A stretch of 64,000 bases of DNA from Thiothrix sp. UBA5583. GTDB taxonomy: Bacteria; Pseudomonadota; Gammaproteobacteria; Thiotrichales; Thiotrichaceae. Location: NCBI GenBank assembly GCA_002425225.1, contig DILV01000029.1, positions 51,693-115,692 on the forward strand. The letters run 5' to 3'. Each line of letters starts with the position of its first letter. Within the stretch, counting starts at the first letter, position 1. The notes under the pieces were generated by a model. That model was not told the origin of the DNA. It was given only the letters and a program-made list of their open reading frames with translations, and did not search any database. Positions 33,696 to 41,384 of this stretch are shown here, in pieces. Both the position numbers and the translations under genes were made by a program.

Positions 33696-34964
33696 TCAAT
33701 GACCTAGCACAAGCCGGAAGCCAAGGTCGACGTTACGCCCATCAGGCACGAACCAGTCACGGTAGGCAGAACGGCAGGACCTGCCGTCATTGAGCCACGA
33801 GCCGCCGCGCACCACGCGCAGGACGCCAGCTCCTCCTGAACCCTCCGGGTCTGTTACCGGCTCCGCCGGTAATTTTTCCTGCCATGCATCCTGACACCAC
33901 TCCCACACATTGCCGTGCATCTCATATAAACCCCACGGATTGGCTGGAAGCGATTTGACCGGAACGGTTTTCTGCCGGTATAAACCTTTCTTGCCATTGG
34001 CGTAGGGATAATTACCGTAATAATTGACTTGCTCAGGTGTAATGTTATCACCGAAAGAAAACGGGGTATGGGTTCCCGCCCGGCAGGCGTATTCCCACTG
34101 AGCTTCTGTCGGCAGCCGTGCATTCAGGCCGGACACCATGCTATTCAGGGTCTGGAAAAACTCTTGCGTATCGTCCCAGCTTACCTCCTCCACCGGGTTG
34201 ATTTCACTGTCTTTGAAGATGGCGGGGTTGTTACCCATGACCGCTTTCCACAAAGCCTGGGTACAAGCTGTGTCGCCCAACCAGAAACCTTTGCCCAGCG
34301 TTACCTGATGGCGGACTTCCCGATCAGCATTACGTTCCGGCTCGGATGCAGGCGAACCCATCCAGAAAGTCCCCGGTTCAATCCAACGGAAGCGCTGGGT
34401 GACGCCTTTTACCAGCAGGTCGGCGTAGCGCCCGTATTGGTCTTGCCCTGCATCCTGCGCCCAAACGGGCGATTCCCTCACCCCAACCCCTCTCCCGGAG
34501 GTAGAGGGGCTAAGAGGTGTCGCATTCTCTTGCTCCCCCTCTACCGCTTGGCGGGAGAGGGGGCTGGGGGGTGAGGGTCTTCCCGCACGATCCCCAACCG
34601 CCCCCAGCAACACCGCCCAATCCCTCGCCCCACAAAAATCCAGAATCTGCAAATGCCGCAACCACAACGGATAACGCACCTTCTCCGCCAACACCGGAAT
34701 GACCGGAATGCCGATTTCCTCCGCCATGCTGACTTCGTTATGCACCCACTTGGACGTGCGTACCTTTTCGGAGACGACCAACACCATCACATTGCTGCTT
34801 TCAAGTTCAAACTCCAGCTTGTGATACCAGACATCGCCGGGTTTCAGGCCGATGACATCACGGAATACGGCAAAGCCAGCCGCCTGCAATTGCTGCTGAA
34901 TTTCGGCGGCAAGATTTTCACCGTGGCCGCCGTCGCGGGCGTAGCTGATAAAGGCTTTAGGCAT
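33696..34964 (-). CDS. TIR domain fused to formylglycine-generating-enzyme-like (C-type lectin) domain
   Basis: 422 residues. TIR domain 1-140 (KAFISYARDGG at the start, SEKVRTSKWVHNEVSMAEE with the Glu expected in NAD-cleaving TIRs). A linker of about 37 residues (PSPPSPLSRQAVEGEQENAT...) is encoded by a palindromic repeat. An FGE-sulfatase/SUMF1 domain follows (about 195-422): FWMGSPASEPERNADREVRH, PVEEVSWDDTQEFF, RLPTEAQWEYACRAGT, YEMHGNVWEW, RVVRGGSW and the terminal GFRLVLGH. Bacterial TIR proteins make NAD-derived signals or deplete NAD in immunity, and the FGE fold is a usual sensor or ligand-binding module. The end looks like a retroelement-diversified variable region. Confidence 0.9.
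   Translation of the reverse strand: MPKAFISYARDGGHGENLAAEIQQQLQAAGFAVFRDVIGLKPGDVWYHKLEFELESSNVMVLVVSEKVRTSKWVHNEVSMAEEIGIPVIPVLAEKVRYPLWLRHLQILDFCGARDWAVLLGAVGDRAGRPSPPSPLSRQAVEGEQENATPLSPSTSGRGVGVRESPVWAQDAGQDQYGRYADLLVKGVTQRFRWIEPGTFWMGSPASEPERNADREVRHQVTLGKGFWLGDTACTQALWKAVMGNNPAIFKDSEINPVEEVSWDDTQEFFQTLNSMVSGLNARLPTEAQWEYACRAGTHTPFSFGDNITPEQVNYYGNYPYANGKKGLYRQKTVPVKSLPANPWGLYEMHGNVWEWCQDAWQEKLPAEPVTDPEGSGGAGVLRVVRGGSWLNDGRSCRSAYRDWFVPDGRNVDLGFRLVLGH
34475..34577. repeat. Palindromic repeat, family B copy 1 (inside TIR-FGE)
   Basis: About 103-bp imperfect inverted repeat with arms CCCTCACCCCAACCCC and GGCTGGGGGGTGAGGG. A related copy lies at 63831-63951. It is translated in frame as the linker joining the TIR and FGE domains. 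Confidence 0.85.
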
Positions 34965-35100
34965 GGTTTCGGCTTGATTGATCGAATGGGTGCTACATTA
35001 ATAGCAGACAAACCGCAGGATGTGAATGAGTTGACCTTCCCCACCACTCGCTGCAAACTATTGTGCATTGCAATAATAACCATCGCCGCAGGAGACAACC

Positions 35101-35403
35101 ATGCAAAACCCCATCGTCAGCATGGCACAGGAATCTTTTGTCCTGATCAACCAACATTCCCACAGCCTGACCATGCAGGTCGGCAGTGACTTTTTCCCAC
35201 TCAGCAGCCTGATTTGCAGTTTCCAGCAAGACGGTGAAAACCTGAATGCCGCCGTTATTGCCCCACACGAAGATCTCCAGCAACTGGCACGCCGGGTTGT
35301 ATCCTTTCTGGGCGCATACATGCGGGTTGGCAATATCCTCAAGCTGGAACACGATATTCTGGCTTGCATCAGGCAATGCCTGAGGAACCACCCGCACGGC
35401 TGA
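35101..35403 (+). CDS. Hypothetical protein
   Basis: 100 residues with no recognised family: SFVLINQHSHSLTMQVGSDF, then LARRVVSFLGAYMRVGNILK and a Cys-containing end. Soluble, no signal peptide. The ATG follows CAGGAGACAACC, a good Shine-Dalgarno. The 3' end overlaps convergent msrQ by 35 bp. The leader carries an AATAATAA segment. Confidence 0.5.
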   Translation: MQNPIVSMAQESFVLINQHSHSLTMQVGSDFFPLSSLICSFQQDGENLNAAVIAPHEDLQQLARRVVSFLGAYMRVGNILKLEHDILACIRQCLRNHPHG

Positions 35404-36019
35404 GCACCCTGCCCTGCCCACGCTTTCTGGCAAACTGATACAACCGCTCCCCCAGCAACAGTGCCAGCAACACGCTATACACCAGTGGCATATCGGTACG
35501 CACCTTGCTGTCCGCCAGCCACCAGAAATGCAACACCCCCAGCAGAGTCAACGGGTAAACCAGCCTATGCAAGCGCTGCCAGTTGCGCCCCAACCGTCGT
35601 ATAGCCGCCTGGAACGAGGTTGCTGCCAGCGGAACCATCAGCACAAACGCCAGCATCCCCACGGTCATGAAAGGCCGGTCGAGGATGTCGAGCCAGATTT
35701 CTTCCCAGTCAAAAAACTGATCCAGCCATACATAACTCAGCAAGTGCAACGTGCCGTAGAAAAAGGCAAATAGACCCAACATGCGCCGCAACCGCAACAC
35801 CTGTACCCAGCCCGTTGCCCGCCGCAACGTCGATACCAGCAAGGTCAGCAGCAAGAAACGCAAGCCCCATTCGCCTAGGCTGCGGGTCACGGTTTCGATC
35901 GGGTTTGCTCCCAGCGTATCCTGCCACACGCCCCAACCCAGCAAAGCCAGCGGAACCAGTGCCAACGCAAACACAGCAGGCTTGAACAGTTTGCTGAAAT
36001 ACGGTTCACGGATGTGCAT
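35369..36019 (-). CDS. msrQ: Heme-binding membrane subunit MsrQ of the periplasmic methionine sulfoxide reductase
   Basis: 216 residues, six membrane helices of the ferric-reductase type: GLRFLLLTLLVSTLRR, MLGLFAFFYGTLHLLSYVW (heme His), RPFMTVGMLAFVLMVPLAATS, WQRLHRLVYPLTLLGVLHFWWL (heme His) and the C-terminal RKRGQGR. It passes quinone electrons to MsrP in the periplasm. The start overlaps the msrP stop (TGATG), giving tight coupling. Confidence 0.95.
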   Translation of the reverse strand: MHIREPYFSKLFKPAVFALALVPLALLGWGVWQDTLGANPIETVTRSLGEWGLRFLLLTLLVSTLRRATGWVQVLRLRRMLGLFAFFYGTLHLLSYVWLDQFFDWEEIWLDILDRPFMTVGMLAFVLMVPLAATSFQAAIRRLGRNWQRLHRLVYPLTLLGVLHFWWLADSKVRTDMPLVYSVLLALLLGERLYQFARKRGQGRVLSRAGGSSGIA

Positions 36020-36924
36020 CAGAAGTTTTCCTGCAAATCCATGCCGCTATACAGGCTCGCAACCTGTTCGGCATAACCGTTGAACATCTGGGTATCGCGC
36101 TTGCGGAATTCACCGATGCGGCGTTCCTTACGTTGGCTCCAGCGCGGGTGGCTGACTTGCGGGTTGACGTTGGCGTAGAAACCGTATTCATCCGGCACGG
36201 TTGCCATCCACAAGGTGGTCGGCAGTTCCTCAACGAAACTGATACGCACAATGGATTTGGCACTTTTGTAACCGTATTTCCACGGCACGACCAGACGCAA
36301 GGGTGCGCCACACTGACCCGGCAGGTTTTTGCCATACAAGCCGGTTGCCATCAGAGTCAGCGGGTGCATGGCTTCGTCAATGCGCAAACCTTCCACATAA
36401 GGCCAGTCATAGGCGCGGCTTTTTTGCCCCGGCATTTGTTCCGGGTCATACAGGCTTTCAAAACGCACGTACTTGGCTTTGGAAGTCGGCTCAAAACGTT
36501 TCAGCAAACCTGCCAGTGGGAAACCCAGCCAAGGCACGACCATCGACCAGCCCTCTACACAACGCAGGCGGTAAATACGCTCTTCGGTCGGGTTCTGCTT
36601 GAGGATGTCTTCCAGCAACAGCTTGCCGGGTTTCTCGCATTCACCATCAACCGTGACTGTCCACGGGCTGGTACGCAACTTGTCGGCACGCAAGGCAGGC
36701 GCCTGCTTGCCCTGCCCCAGCTCGATGAAATTGTTGTAAGTGGTGATGTCTTCGTAAGGCGTTGGCTCATCCTCCCCGGCAGCATTGGCCAGCAGCGGTA
36801 TTCCACCTGCCCCCAGCAAGGCAAAGCCGCCAAGGGATTTAAGGAACTGCCGCCTCTGCCGGTACAATGCCTCGTCAGTAACATCGTGGTCGCGCAAGTC
36901 GTGTGGGTGTTTGATGAATATCAT
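36019..36924 (-). CDS. msrP: Periplasmic methionine sulfoxide reductase catalytic subunit MsrP
   Basis: 301 residues. Tat signal [21 protein letters not shown], then the molybdopterin domain with the Mo-ligand Cys in [12 protein letters not shown] and the conserved [38 protein letters not shown]. It repairs oxidised methionine (both stereoisomers) in envelope proteins, with electrons from MsrQ. It is transcribed ahead of msrQ. The divergent SCO gene starts 117 bp away. Confidence 0.96.
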   Translation of the reverse strand: MIFIKHPHDLRDHDVTDEALYRQRRQFLKSLGGFALLGAGGIPLLANAAGEDEPTPYEDITTYNNFIELGQGKQAPALRADKLRTSPWTVTVDGECEKPGKLLLEDILKQNPTEERIYRLRCVEGWSMVVPWLGFPLAGLLKRFEPTSKAKYVRFESLYDPEQMPGQKSRAYDWPYVEGLRIDEAMHPLTLMATGLYGKNLPGQCGAPLRLVVPWKYGYKSAKSIVRISFVEELPTTLWMATVPDEYGFYANVNPQVSHPRWSQRKERRIGEFRKRDTQMFNGYAEQVASLYSGMDLQENF

Positions 36925-37041
36925 GGGATACCTCCTGTTTCAGCTATTACGCTACAAAGCGGCATCTGGATGCAAATACCCTGCAACAAAGCTATGCTTG
37001 CCAGACATTGCCAATGACTTTGACCTTTACCGGGAAGCAAC

Positions 37042-37680
37042 ATGAACAAACCTGCCACTTTCATCATCGGCCTGCTGGCATTTGCGGTCGGCATTGCTGT
37101 TGCCAAGTATTATGTATCCAGCAACTCAGCCCAGTCAGACGGGATGCAACCCGACATGATCACGACCGATGCCAACGGTACCACCGTTCCGGTAATCGCT
37201 GGCAAATTCGGCGGGGATTTCACCCTGACACAAGGCGGCACACCGCTCAAACTGAGTGATTTCAGCGGCAAACTGGTACTGGTTTATTTTGGCTATGCAT
37301 CTTGCCCGGATATTTGCCCCACCTCACTGGCGATCATTTCCGCCGGATTACGCGAATTGTCTGCCGAACAATTGGCGCAAGTACAACCGGTATTCGTCAG
37401 CGTCGACCCGGAACGCGACAATGGCGAAAAGCTGATGGCTTACGCCAAACATTTCCACCCTGCTTTCATTGGCATCACTGGCACGCCAGAGGAAGTGCAA
37501 CAGGCTGCCCGGCAATACGGTGCGTTTTACGCCAGAGTGGAAAGCAACTCGGCGATGGGCTACCTGATTGACCATACCTCCCAAAGTTACCTGTTGAGCA
37601 AGGATGGCAAATCGGTGAAAATCCTGCCGCACAATATTACCCCAGCGATGGTTGCCGACAGCATCCGACAAGGCTTATGA
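37042..37680 (+). CDS. SCO1/SenC-family copper chaperone / thiol protein
   Basis: 212 residues. An N-terminal membrane anchor (ATFIIGLLAFAVGIAVAKYYV) and a thioredoxin-like SCO domain: GKLVLVYFGYASCPDICPTSL (CxxxC copper site), FVSVDPERDN and the third copper ligand His in YLIDHTSQSYLL. SCO proteins deliver copper to cytochrome oxidase CuA or act as thiol reductants. Here it is divergent from msrPQ and not beside oxidase genes. Confidence 0.92.
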   Translation: MNKPATFIIGLLAFAVGIAVAKYYVSSNSAQSDGMQPDMITTDANGTTVPVIAGKFGGDFTLTQGGTPLKLSDFSGKLVLVYFGYASCPDICPTSLAIISAGLRELSAEQLAQVQPVFVSVDPERDNGEKLMAYAKHFHPAFIGITGTPEEVQQAARQYGAFYARVESNSAMGYLIDHTSQSYLLSKDGKSVKILPHNITPAMVADSIRQGL

Positions 37681-37699
37681 TGTCCCCATACAACAATAA

Positions 37700-37715
37700 T
37701 GGCACAGGGTTTGCT
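37700..37715 (+). promoter_or_regulatory. Sigma-54 promoter (-24/-12) of the small secreted/CsgG-like operon
   Basis: TGGCACAGGGTTTGCT against consensus TGGCACGRNNNTTGCW: only one defined position differs, and GG to GC spacing is exact. The predicted start lies near 37725, with a GAGGTG ribosome site and ATG at 37751 in correct order. It needs an NtrC-type activator, which is encoded at 39906-41330. Confidence 0.8.
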
Positions 37716-37750
37716 TTAGTATGCATTTCCCTAACCTGATGAGGTGCAAC

Positions 37751-38056
37751 ATGAAAACGCGATTGCTGGCATTCATTCCCCTATGGTTCGCAGCTACTGT
37801 TAGTGCGAATGATTTTGCGGAAATCCCCGACTTCAACCCGAATACCGCCACCATGATGATCAGTGCGGCACGCGGTATCAGCCCGAAAAGCACGGGCAAA
37901 TACGGCGATGTTTCACTGGATCAAAGCAACGGGCAACTCGCCATTGTGGATAATGTATCTTCGCCCAGTTGCGTGGCTTTCCTGCAATTGGCCAATAACG
38001 CCAGCGATGCCGACCAGTCATTAAGTGCAGACACGATTAACCTGAACTGCCATTAA
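37751..38056 (+). CDS. Small exported protein of the CsgG-like operon
   Basis: 101 residues. Signal peptide MKTRLLAFIPLWFAATVSA, then a mature chain NDFAEIPDFNPNTATMMISA, SLDQSNGQLAIVDN and two Cys (VSSPSCVAF and the terminal NLNCH) that could form a disulfide. The Asn/Gln/Ser content with alternating hydrophobics is suggestive of a fibre or fibre-nucleating subunit, but no family is recognised. It lies first in the operon behind the sigma-54 promoter and 32 bp before the CsgG-like gene. Confidence 0.65.
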   Translation: MKTRLLAFIPLWFAATVSANDFAEIPDFNPNTATMMISAARGISPKSTGKYGDVSLDQSNGQLAIVDNVSSPSCVAFLQLANNASDADQSLSADTINLNCH

Positions 38057-38088
38057 TCCGTAACAATCTGACAACTATATAAAAAATC

Positions 38089-39216
38089 ATGAAAAAAACG
38101 GCTTTAGTGAGCCTTCTGCTGTTGGCAGGAGGCTGTTCCAATACCACCCTTTCCACCAAAACCCTGAATGAGGAAACACCGGTGGTGGCGGTCAGTAACA
38201 TGACCCCCTTGCTCCAGTGCGTTGCCAACAATGTGATTGAGGCATACGGTAGCAAGGGGGCTTACCATAGCCAAAGCAACCCTGCGGGGGTGAAAAAAAT
38301 GCTGGTGGTGATTGAGGAAGACCAGTTTGGTGATGGCACGGTACGCAAGGAAGCCGCCAATGATGGCCCGCTGGCAGACAACAATCAGGCACAGATGAAA
38401 GCCATCATCAACCGCCTGTTGCCCAGTCACATTGTGGCGCTGCCCTCGCGGGAAATTCCGCTGCTACGCCGCAACAGCCTCAAAAGCTCGGCAATCACGG
38501 CATTTGGCACGTTAGACCCCACCCAGTATTTAGCCCTGAGCCAGCAATACCGTGCTGACAACATCGTGTACCTGTCCGGCTCTTTCAACCGGCTGGATAA
38601 TGAAACCCCGCAAGTCGACGCAGGGCACGGTACGCACATCAAGGAAGACGGCGATCTGGGTGTGGCGTTCAGCACCGGCAAGGCCAAACAGGAATCCATC
38701 GTCGGCCTGAGTACCTCCATTGGGCACGTCGGCACCAATACCGAACTCAGCTCCACCCTGATTGAAGCGCGGATGCAAAAAACCTCCGGCGAAATCAAGT
38801 TCAGCATGGTTCCGGGCGATACCAATGTTGCCCTGAGCAAAAAGGTCATTCTGGCGGAAGGCGTGCAAGGGACACAACACATGTTGCTGGAAGCGGCAGC
38901 CTTGTGGTTCATCGGGCTGGCTTACGCAGAGGAGGCCAATCTGGATGGCTGCATGGGTACTGCCAGCGACCCTGCTTATCTGGTCAACCAGCAAAAGGAC
39001 TGGGGAACACTCAAGGAAAAGGAAAAAATTACCCGTATCCAGCAATTACTGGAACAAGCCGAGCAACTGGCTGCGGGTGACTATCAGTCGGGCGTGCTGG
39101 ATGCCCCCACCAGAAAGGCCATACGTGCCTATGAAGCAGCGCATGGCCTGTTCTACACCCCACATTTGCAAAGCAATCTGGATCGGCTGTACCTACAGCT
39201 TAGCGCCCGGCAATAA
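38089..39216 (+). CDS. CsgG/HfaB-like outer-membrane lipoprotein with extra C-terminal domain
   Basis: 375 residues. The signal peptide ends in a lipobox (LLLAGGC, Cys 16). The body resembles the CsgG/HfaB secretion channel: LDPTQYLALSQQYRADNIVYLSGSF, a beta-rich segment with TELSSTLIEARMQKTSGEI (the family's strand and conserved basic region), then LLEAAALWFIGLAYAEE. An added C-terminal segment (SGVLDAPTRKAIRAYEAAHGLF) looks like a peptidoglycan-binding helical repeat. CsgG exports curli and HfaB anchors the Caulobacter holdfast. The assignment is by pattern and should be confirmed by profile search. Confidence 0.6.
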   Translation: MKKTALVSLLLLAGGCSNTTLSTKTLNEETPVVAVSNMTPLLQCVANNVIEAYGSKGAYHSQSNPAGVKKMLVVIEEDQFGDGTVRKEAANDGPLADNNQAQMKAIINRLLPSHIVALPSREIPLLRRNSLKSSAITAFGTLDPTQYLALSQQYRADNIVYLSGSFNRLDNETPQVDAGHGTHIKEDGDLGVAFSTGKAKQESIVGLSTSIGHVGTNTELSSTLIEARMQKTSGEIKFSMVPGDTNVALSKKVILAEGVQGTQHMLLEAAALWFIGLAYAEEANLDGCMGTASDPAYLVNQQKDWGTLKEKEKITRIQQLLEQAEQLAAGDYQSGVLDAPTRKAIRAYEAAHGLFYTPHLQSNLDRLYLQLSARQ

Positions 39217-39733
39217 CCTGCGCACCAACCACGGATTTGCCAGAACCATTGGAAGAGACCGCGATGTTTTCAGCGAACAGCATCTGCTTGGTCGCGCCAT
39301 TCACGTTCAAGTCACCCTTGGCGTGAATGACCTGAGCACCGACCACTGAATTGTCCACGTTGCTGGCCTTGACGGCGACATCCGCAGCAAACATCAGTTG
39401 TTCAACCGAACCGTTGACGTTGATGACACCGTTGGATTTGGCAACCTGGATGCCCACTACCGAGTCATTCACATTGGCTGCGGTGACTGCTGCCTCGGCT
39501 ACATGGATTTCTTGCAAAGCACGACCGTTGATATTCAGGGCGGTTTCGGAATACATCACCTGTGAGCCGACAACGGATTCCTTGCTGCTATTGTTCTTGT
39601 CTTCCACTGCATTCACGGTGATTTCATTGGCTTTTTGTAACTGGTAAGCAAAACCGTTGACGTTGGTTCCGGCGAAAGCAGTACCAGACAGAACCAGGAG
39701 GGAGAAAGCTGCTGCAACGATAGTGTTTTTCAT
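39200..39733 (-). CDS. Secreted repeat protein, candidate functional amyloid
   Basis: 177 residues. Signal peptide ending in GTAFAG, then repeats with SVVGxQV at residues 53, 91, 129 and 167, a spacing of exactly 38. Each unit also holds an N(I/V)NG motif and a hydrophobic helix or strand (VAEAAVTAANVN, FAADVAVKASNVD, FAENIAVSSNG). Regular Asn/Gln/Gly/Val repeats after a signal peptide are the style of curlin and other fibre-forming proteins. Its 3' end overlaps the CsgG-like gene by 17 bp and it has its own sigma-54 promoter. No named family is recognised. Confidence 0.75.
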   Translation of the reverse strand: MKNTIVAAAFSLLVLSGTAFAGTNVNGFAYQLQKANEITVNAVEDKNNSSKESVVGSQVMYSETALNINGRALQEIHVAEAAVTAANVNDSVVGIQVAKSNGVINVNGSVEQLMFAADVAVKASNVDNSVVGAQVIHAKGDLNVNGATKQMLFAENIAVSSNGSGKSVVGAQVIAGR

Positions 39734-39773
39734 GTGAGGCTCCAGAAAGTTAAGTTGTTGATGGGAAGGTTAT

Positions 39774-39789
39774 TGCAGGAGCCATGCCA
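39774..39789 (-). promoter_or_regulatory. Sigma-54 promoter of the 38-residue-repeat protein
   Basis: On the minus strand TGGCATGGCTCCTGCA matches the -24/-12 consensus with exact spacing and two differences at weakly conserved positions. The predicted start lies near 39764, about 30 nt before the ATG at 39733, with GGAG in between. Confidence 0.7.
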
Positions 39790-39878
39790 ACCCTTGCATC
39801 CCAATAAAAACAATGACTTGAAAAAGACCACCTGCCACCAACCACCAATGTGTGTAGAAGCTCCACAGTCCGCTGGAA

Positions 39879-39905
39879 AAAACCTACAGGCCGATTGTAG
39901 GTTTT
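39879..39905 (-). terminator. Terminator after the sigma-54 activator gene
   Basis: AAAACCTACA and TGTAGGTTTT form a perfect 10-bp stem with a 7-nt loop, beginning right after the stop codon and followed by T residues. It separates the regulator gene from the repeat-protein promoter and would also work in the other direction. Confidence 0.8.
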
Positions 39906-41330
39906 CTACAATCCCTCCTCCGGTTCATCCAGCCCATACTTCTGGATACGGTAGCCCAGTTGCCGGAAGGTCATGCCCAGAATGCGGGCTGCCCGCGTGC
40001 GGTTCCAGCGGGTGTAGTCCAGCGCCCGCAGCACCAGATCGCGCTCGGCATCTTCATCTTCCGGGTTCCACACATCATCCGGTAGCAAATCACCTGCGGT
40101 TGCCTGCGACTGTTCCGCCACTACTGCCACCGGCTGAGTAGCAGCCGTAGCAGGCTGATCGAAACGCACCGCTTGCAGACGCAAATCCTTCACCTCGATC
40201 AGGTCGTCGTCACACAGAGTACAGGCTCGTTCGAGGATATTTTCCAGTTCGCGTACATTGCCGGGGAAAGCGTAAGCCAGCAGCGCAGCGCGGGCAGCGG
40301 GTGACAGGGCAATGGGGTCTGTTTGCCAGCGTTCGGCAATGCGTTGCAGGAAAACATCAGCCAGCAGCAAAATGTCTTCCTGACGTTCACGCAGCGGCGG
40401 CACATCCAGCCTGATGACATTCAGGCGGTAATACAAATCCTGCCGGAAACGCCCAGCCAGCACTTCCTCTTCCAGTGCCTTGTGGGTTGCACTGAGGATA
40501 CGCACATCCACCGGCATTTCTTCCAACCCGCCCACCGGCTTGACCGCACCTTCCTGAATGGCACGCAACAGCTTGACCTGCATGGTCAACGGCAAATCAG
40601 CGACCTCATCCAGAAACAGCGTGCCTTTGTTCGCAGCCTGAAACAAGCCCTGTTTGTCACTGACCGCGCCGGTAAAACTGCCTTTCTTGTGCCCGAAAAA
40701 CTCGCTTTCCATCAGATTGTCAGGAATTGCCCCGCAGTTGACCGGGATAAAAGGCGCATTGGCTCGCGCCCCCTGCTGATGGATTTCGTGCGCCACCCGT
40801 TCCTTGCCGCTGCCGGATTCGCCGTGGATATAGACGGGAACCTGCCCGCGTGCCAGCTTGCGGATGGTTGCCTGCAATTGCTGCATGACCGGCGCATTGC
40901 CGAGAATGCTGCTTTGGCGTGTGTCAAGCGTGGCAGAGGGTGCATTCTTGCGCGGCTTGCTGGCTTTTGGGTTCAGCACGCTTTGCAGCAACTCGCGCAA
41001 ACGTACCAACTCCACTGGCTTGGGGATGACATCCACCGCTCCGGCTTTCATCGCCGCCACCGCTGAATTGACCGTAGCACTGCCACTAATGAAAGCCACC
41101 GGCACGGGCGGTTGCTGCTGGTGCATCTGCTGCAACAATGCCAGCCCGTCACCATCCGGCAATGCCAGTTCAGCCAGACACAATACCGGCGGGAAACGGC
41201 TCGCTTGCGTAACGGCTTCAGCAATAGAAGGTGCTGTTAACGTATCCAGCCCCATCCGCAGCAGGGTCAACTCCAGACGTTCGCGTTCGGCAGGGTTGCC
41301 ATCGACAATCAATACGGTCTGCTCAGGCAT
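39906..41330 (-). CDS. Sigma-54-dependent NtrC-type response regulator with Glu at the phospho-acceptor site
   Basis: 474 residues. The receiver domain (1-115) has VLIVDGNPAE where two acidic residues are usual, and VLCLAELALPDGDG where the acceptor Asp would be, so Glu replaces Asp; Lys in PKPVEL is kept. The AAA+ domain has GESGSGKERVAHEIH, the sigma-54 contact loop GSFTGA and LFLDEVADLPL. The Fis-type HTH is at the end (NRTRAARILGMTFRQLGYRIQKYG). Glu can mimic phospho-Asp, so activity may be phosphorylation-independent. Its likely targets are the sigma-54 promoters at 39774 and 37700. It lies 54 bp downstream of the hybrid kinase. Superficially PilR-like in its HTH. Confidence 0.93.
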   Translation of the reverse strand: MPEQTVLIVDGNPAERERLELTLLRMGLDTLTAPSIAEAVTQASRFPPVLCLAELALPDGDGLALLQQMHQQQPPVPVAFISGSATVNSAVAAMKAGAVDVIPKPVELVRLRELLQSVLNPKASKPRKNAPSATLDTRQSSILGNAPVMQQLQATIRKLARGQVPVYIHGESGSGKERVAHEIHQQGARANAPFIPVNCGAIPDNLMESEFFGHKKGSFTGAVSDKQGLFQAANKGTLFLDEVADLPLTMQVKLLRAIQEGAVKPVGGLEEMPVDVRILSATHKALEEEVLAGRFRQDLYYRLNVIRLDVPPLRERQEDILLLADVFLQRIAERWQTDPIALSPAARAALLAYAFPGNVRELENILERACTLCDDDLIEVKDLRLQAVRFDQPATAATQPVAVVAEQSQATAGDLLPDDVWNPEDEDAERDLVLRALDYTRWNRTRAARILGMTFRQLGYRIQKYGLDEPEEGL

Positions 41331-41384
41331 GTCATTACCTTGGTTGTGTTATTTTCAGGTAGTGGGAAAGCATGGTCCGAATGC

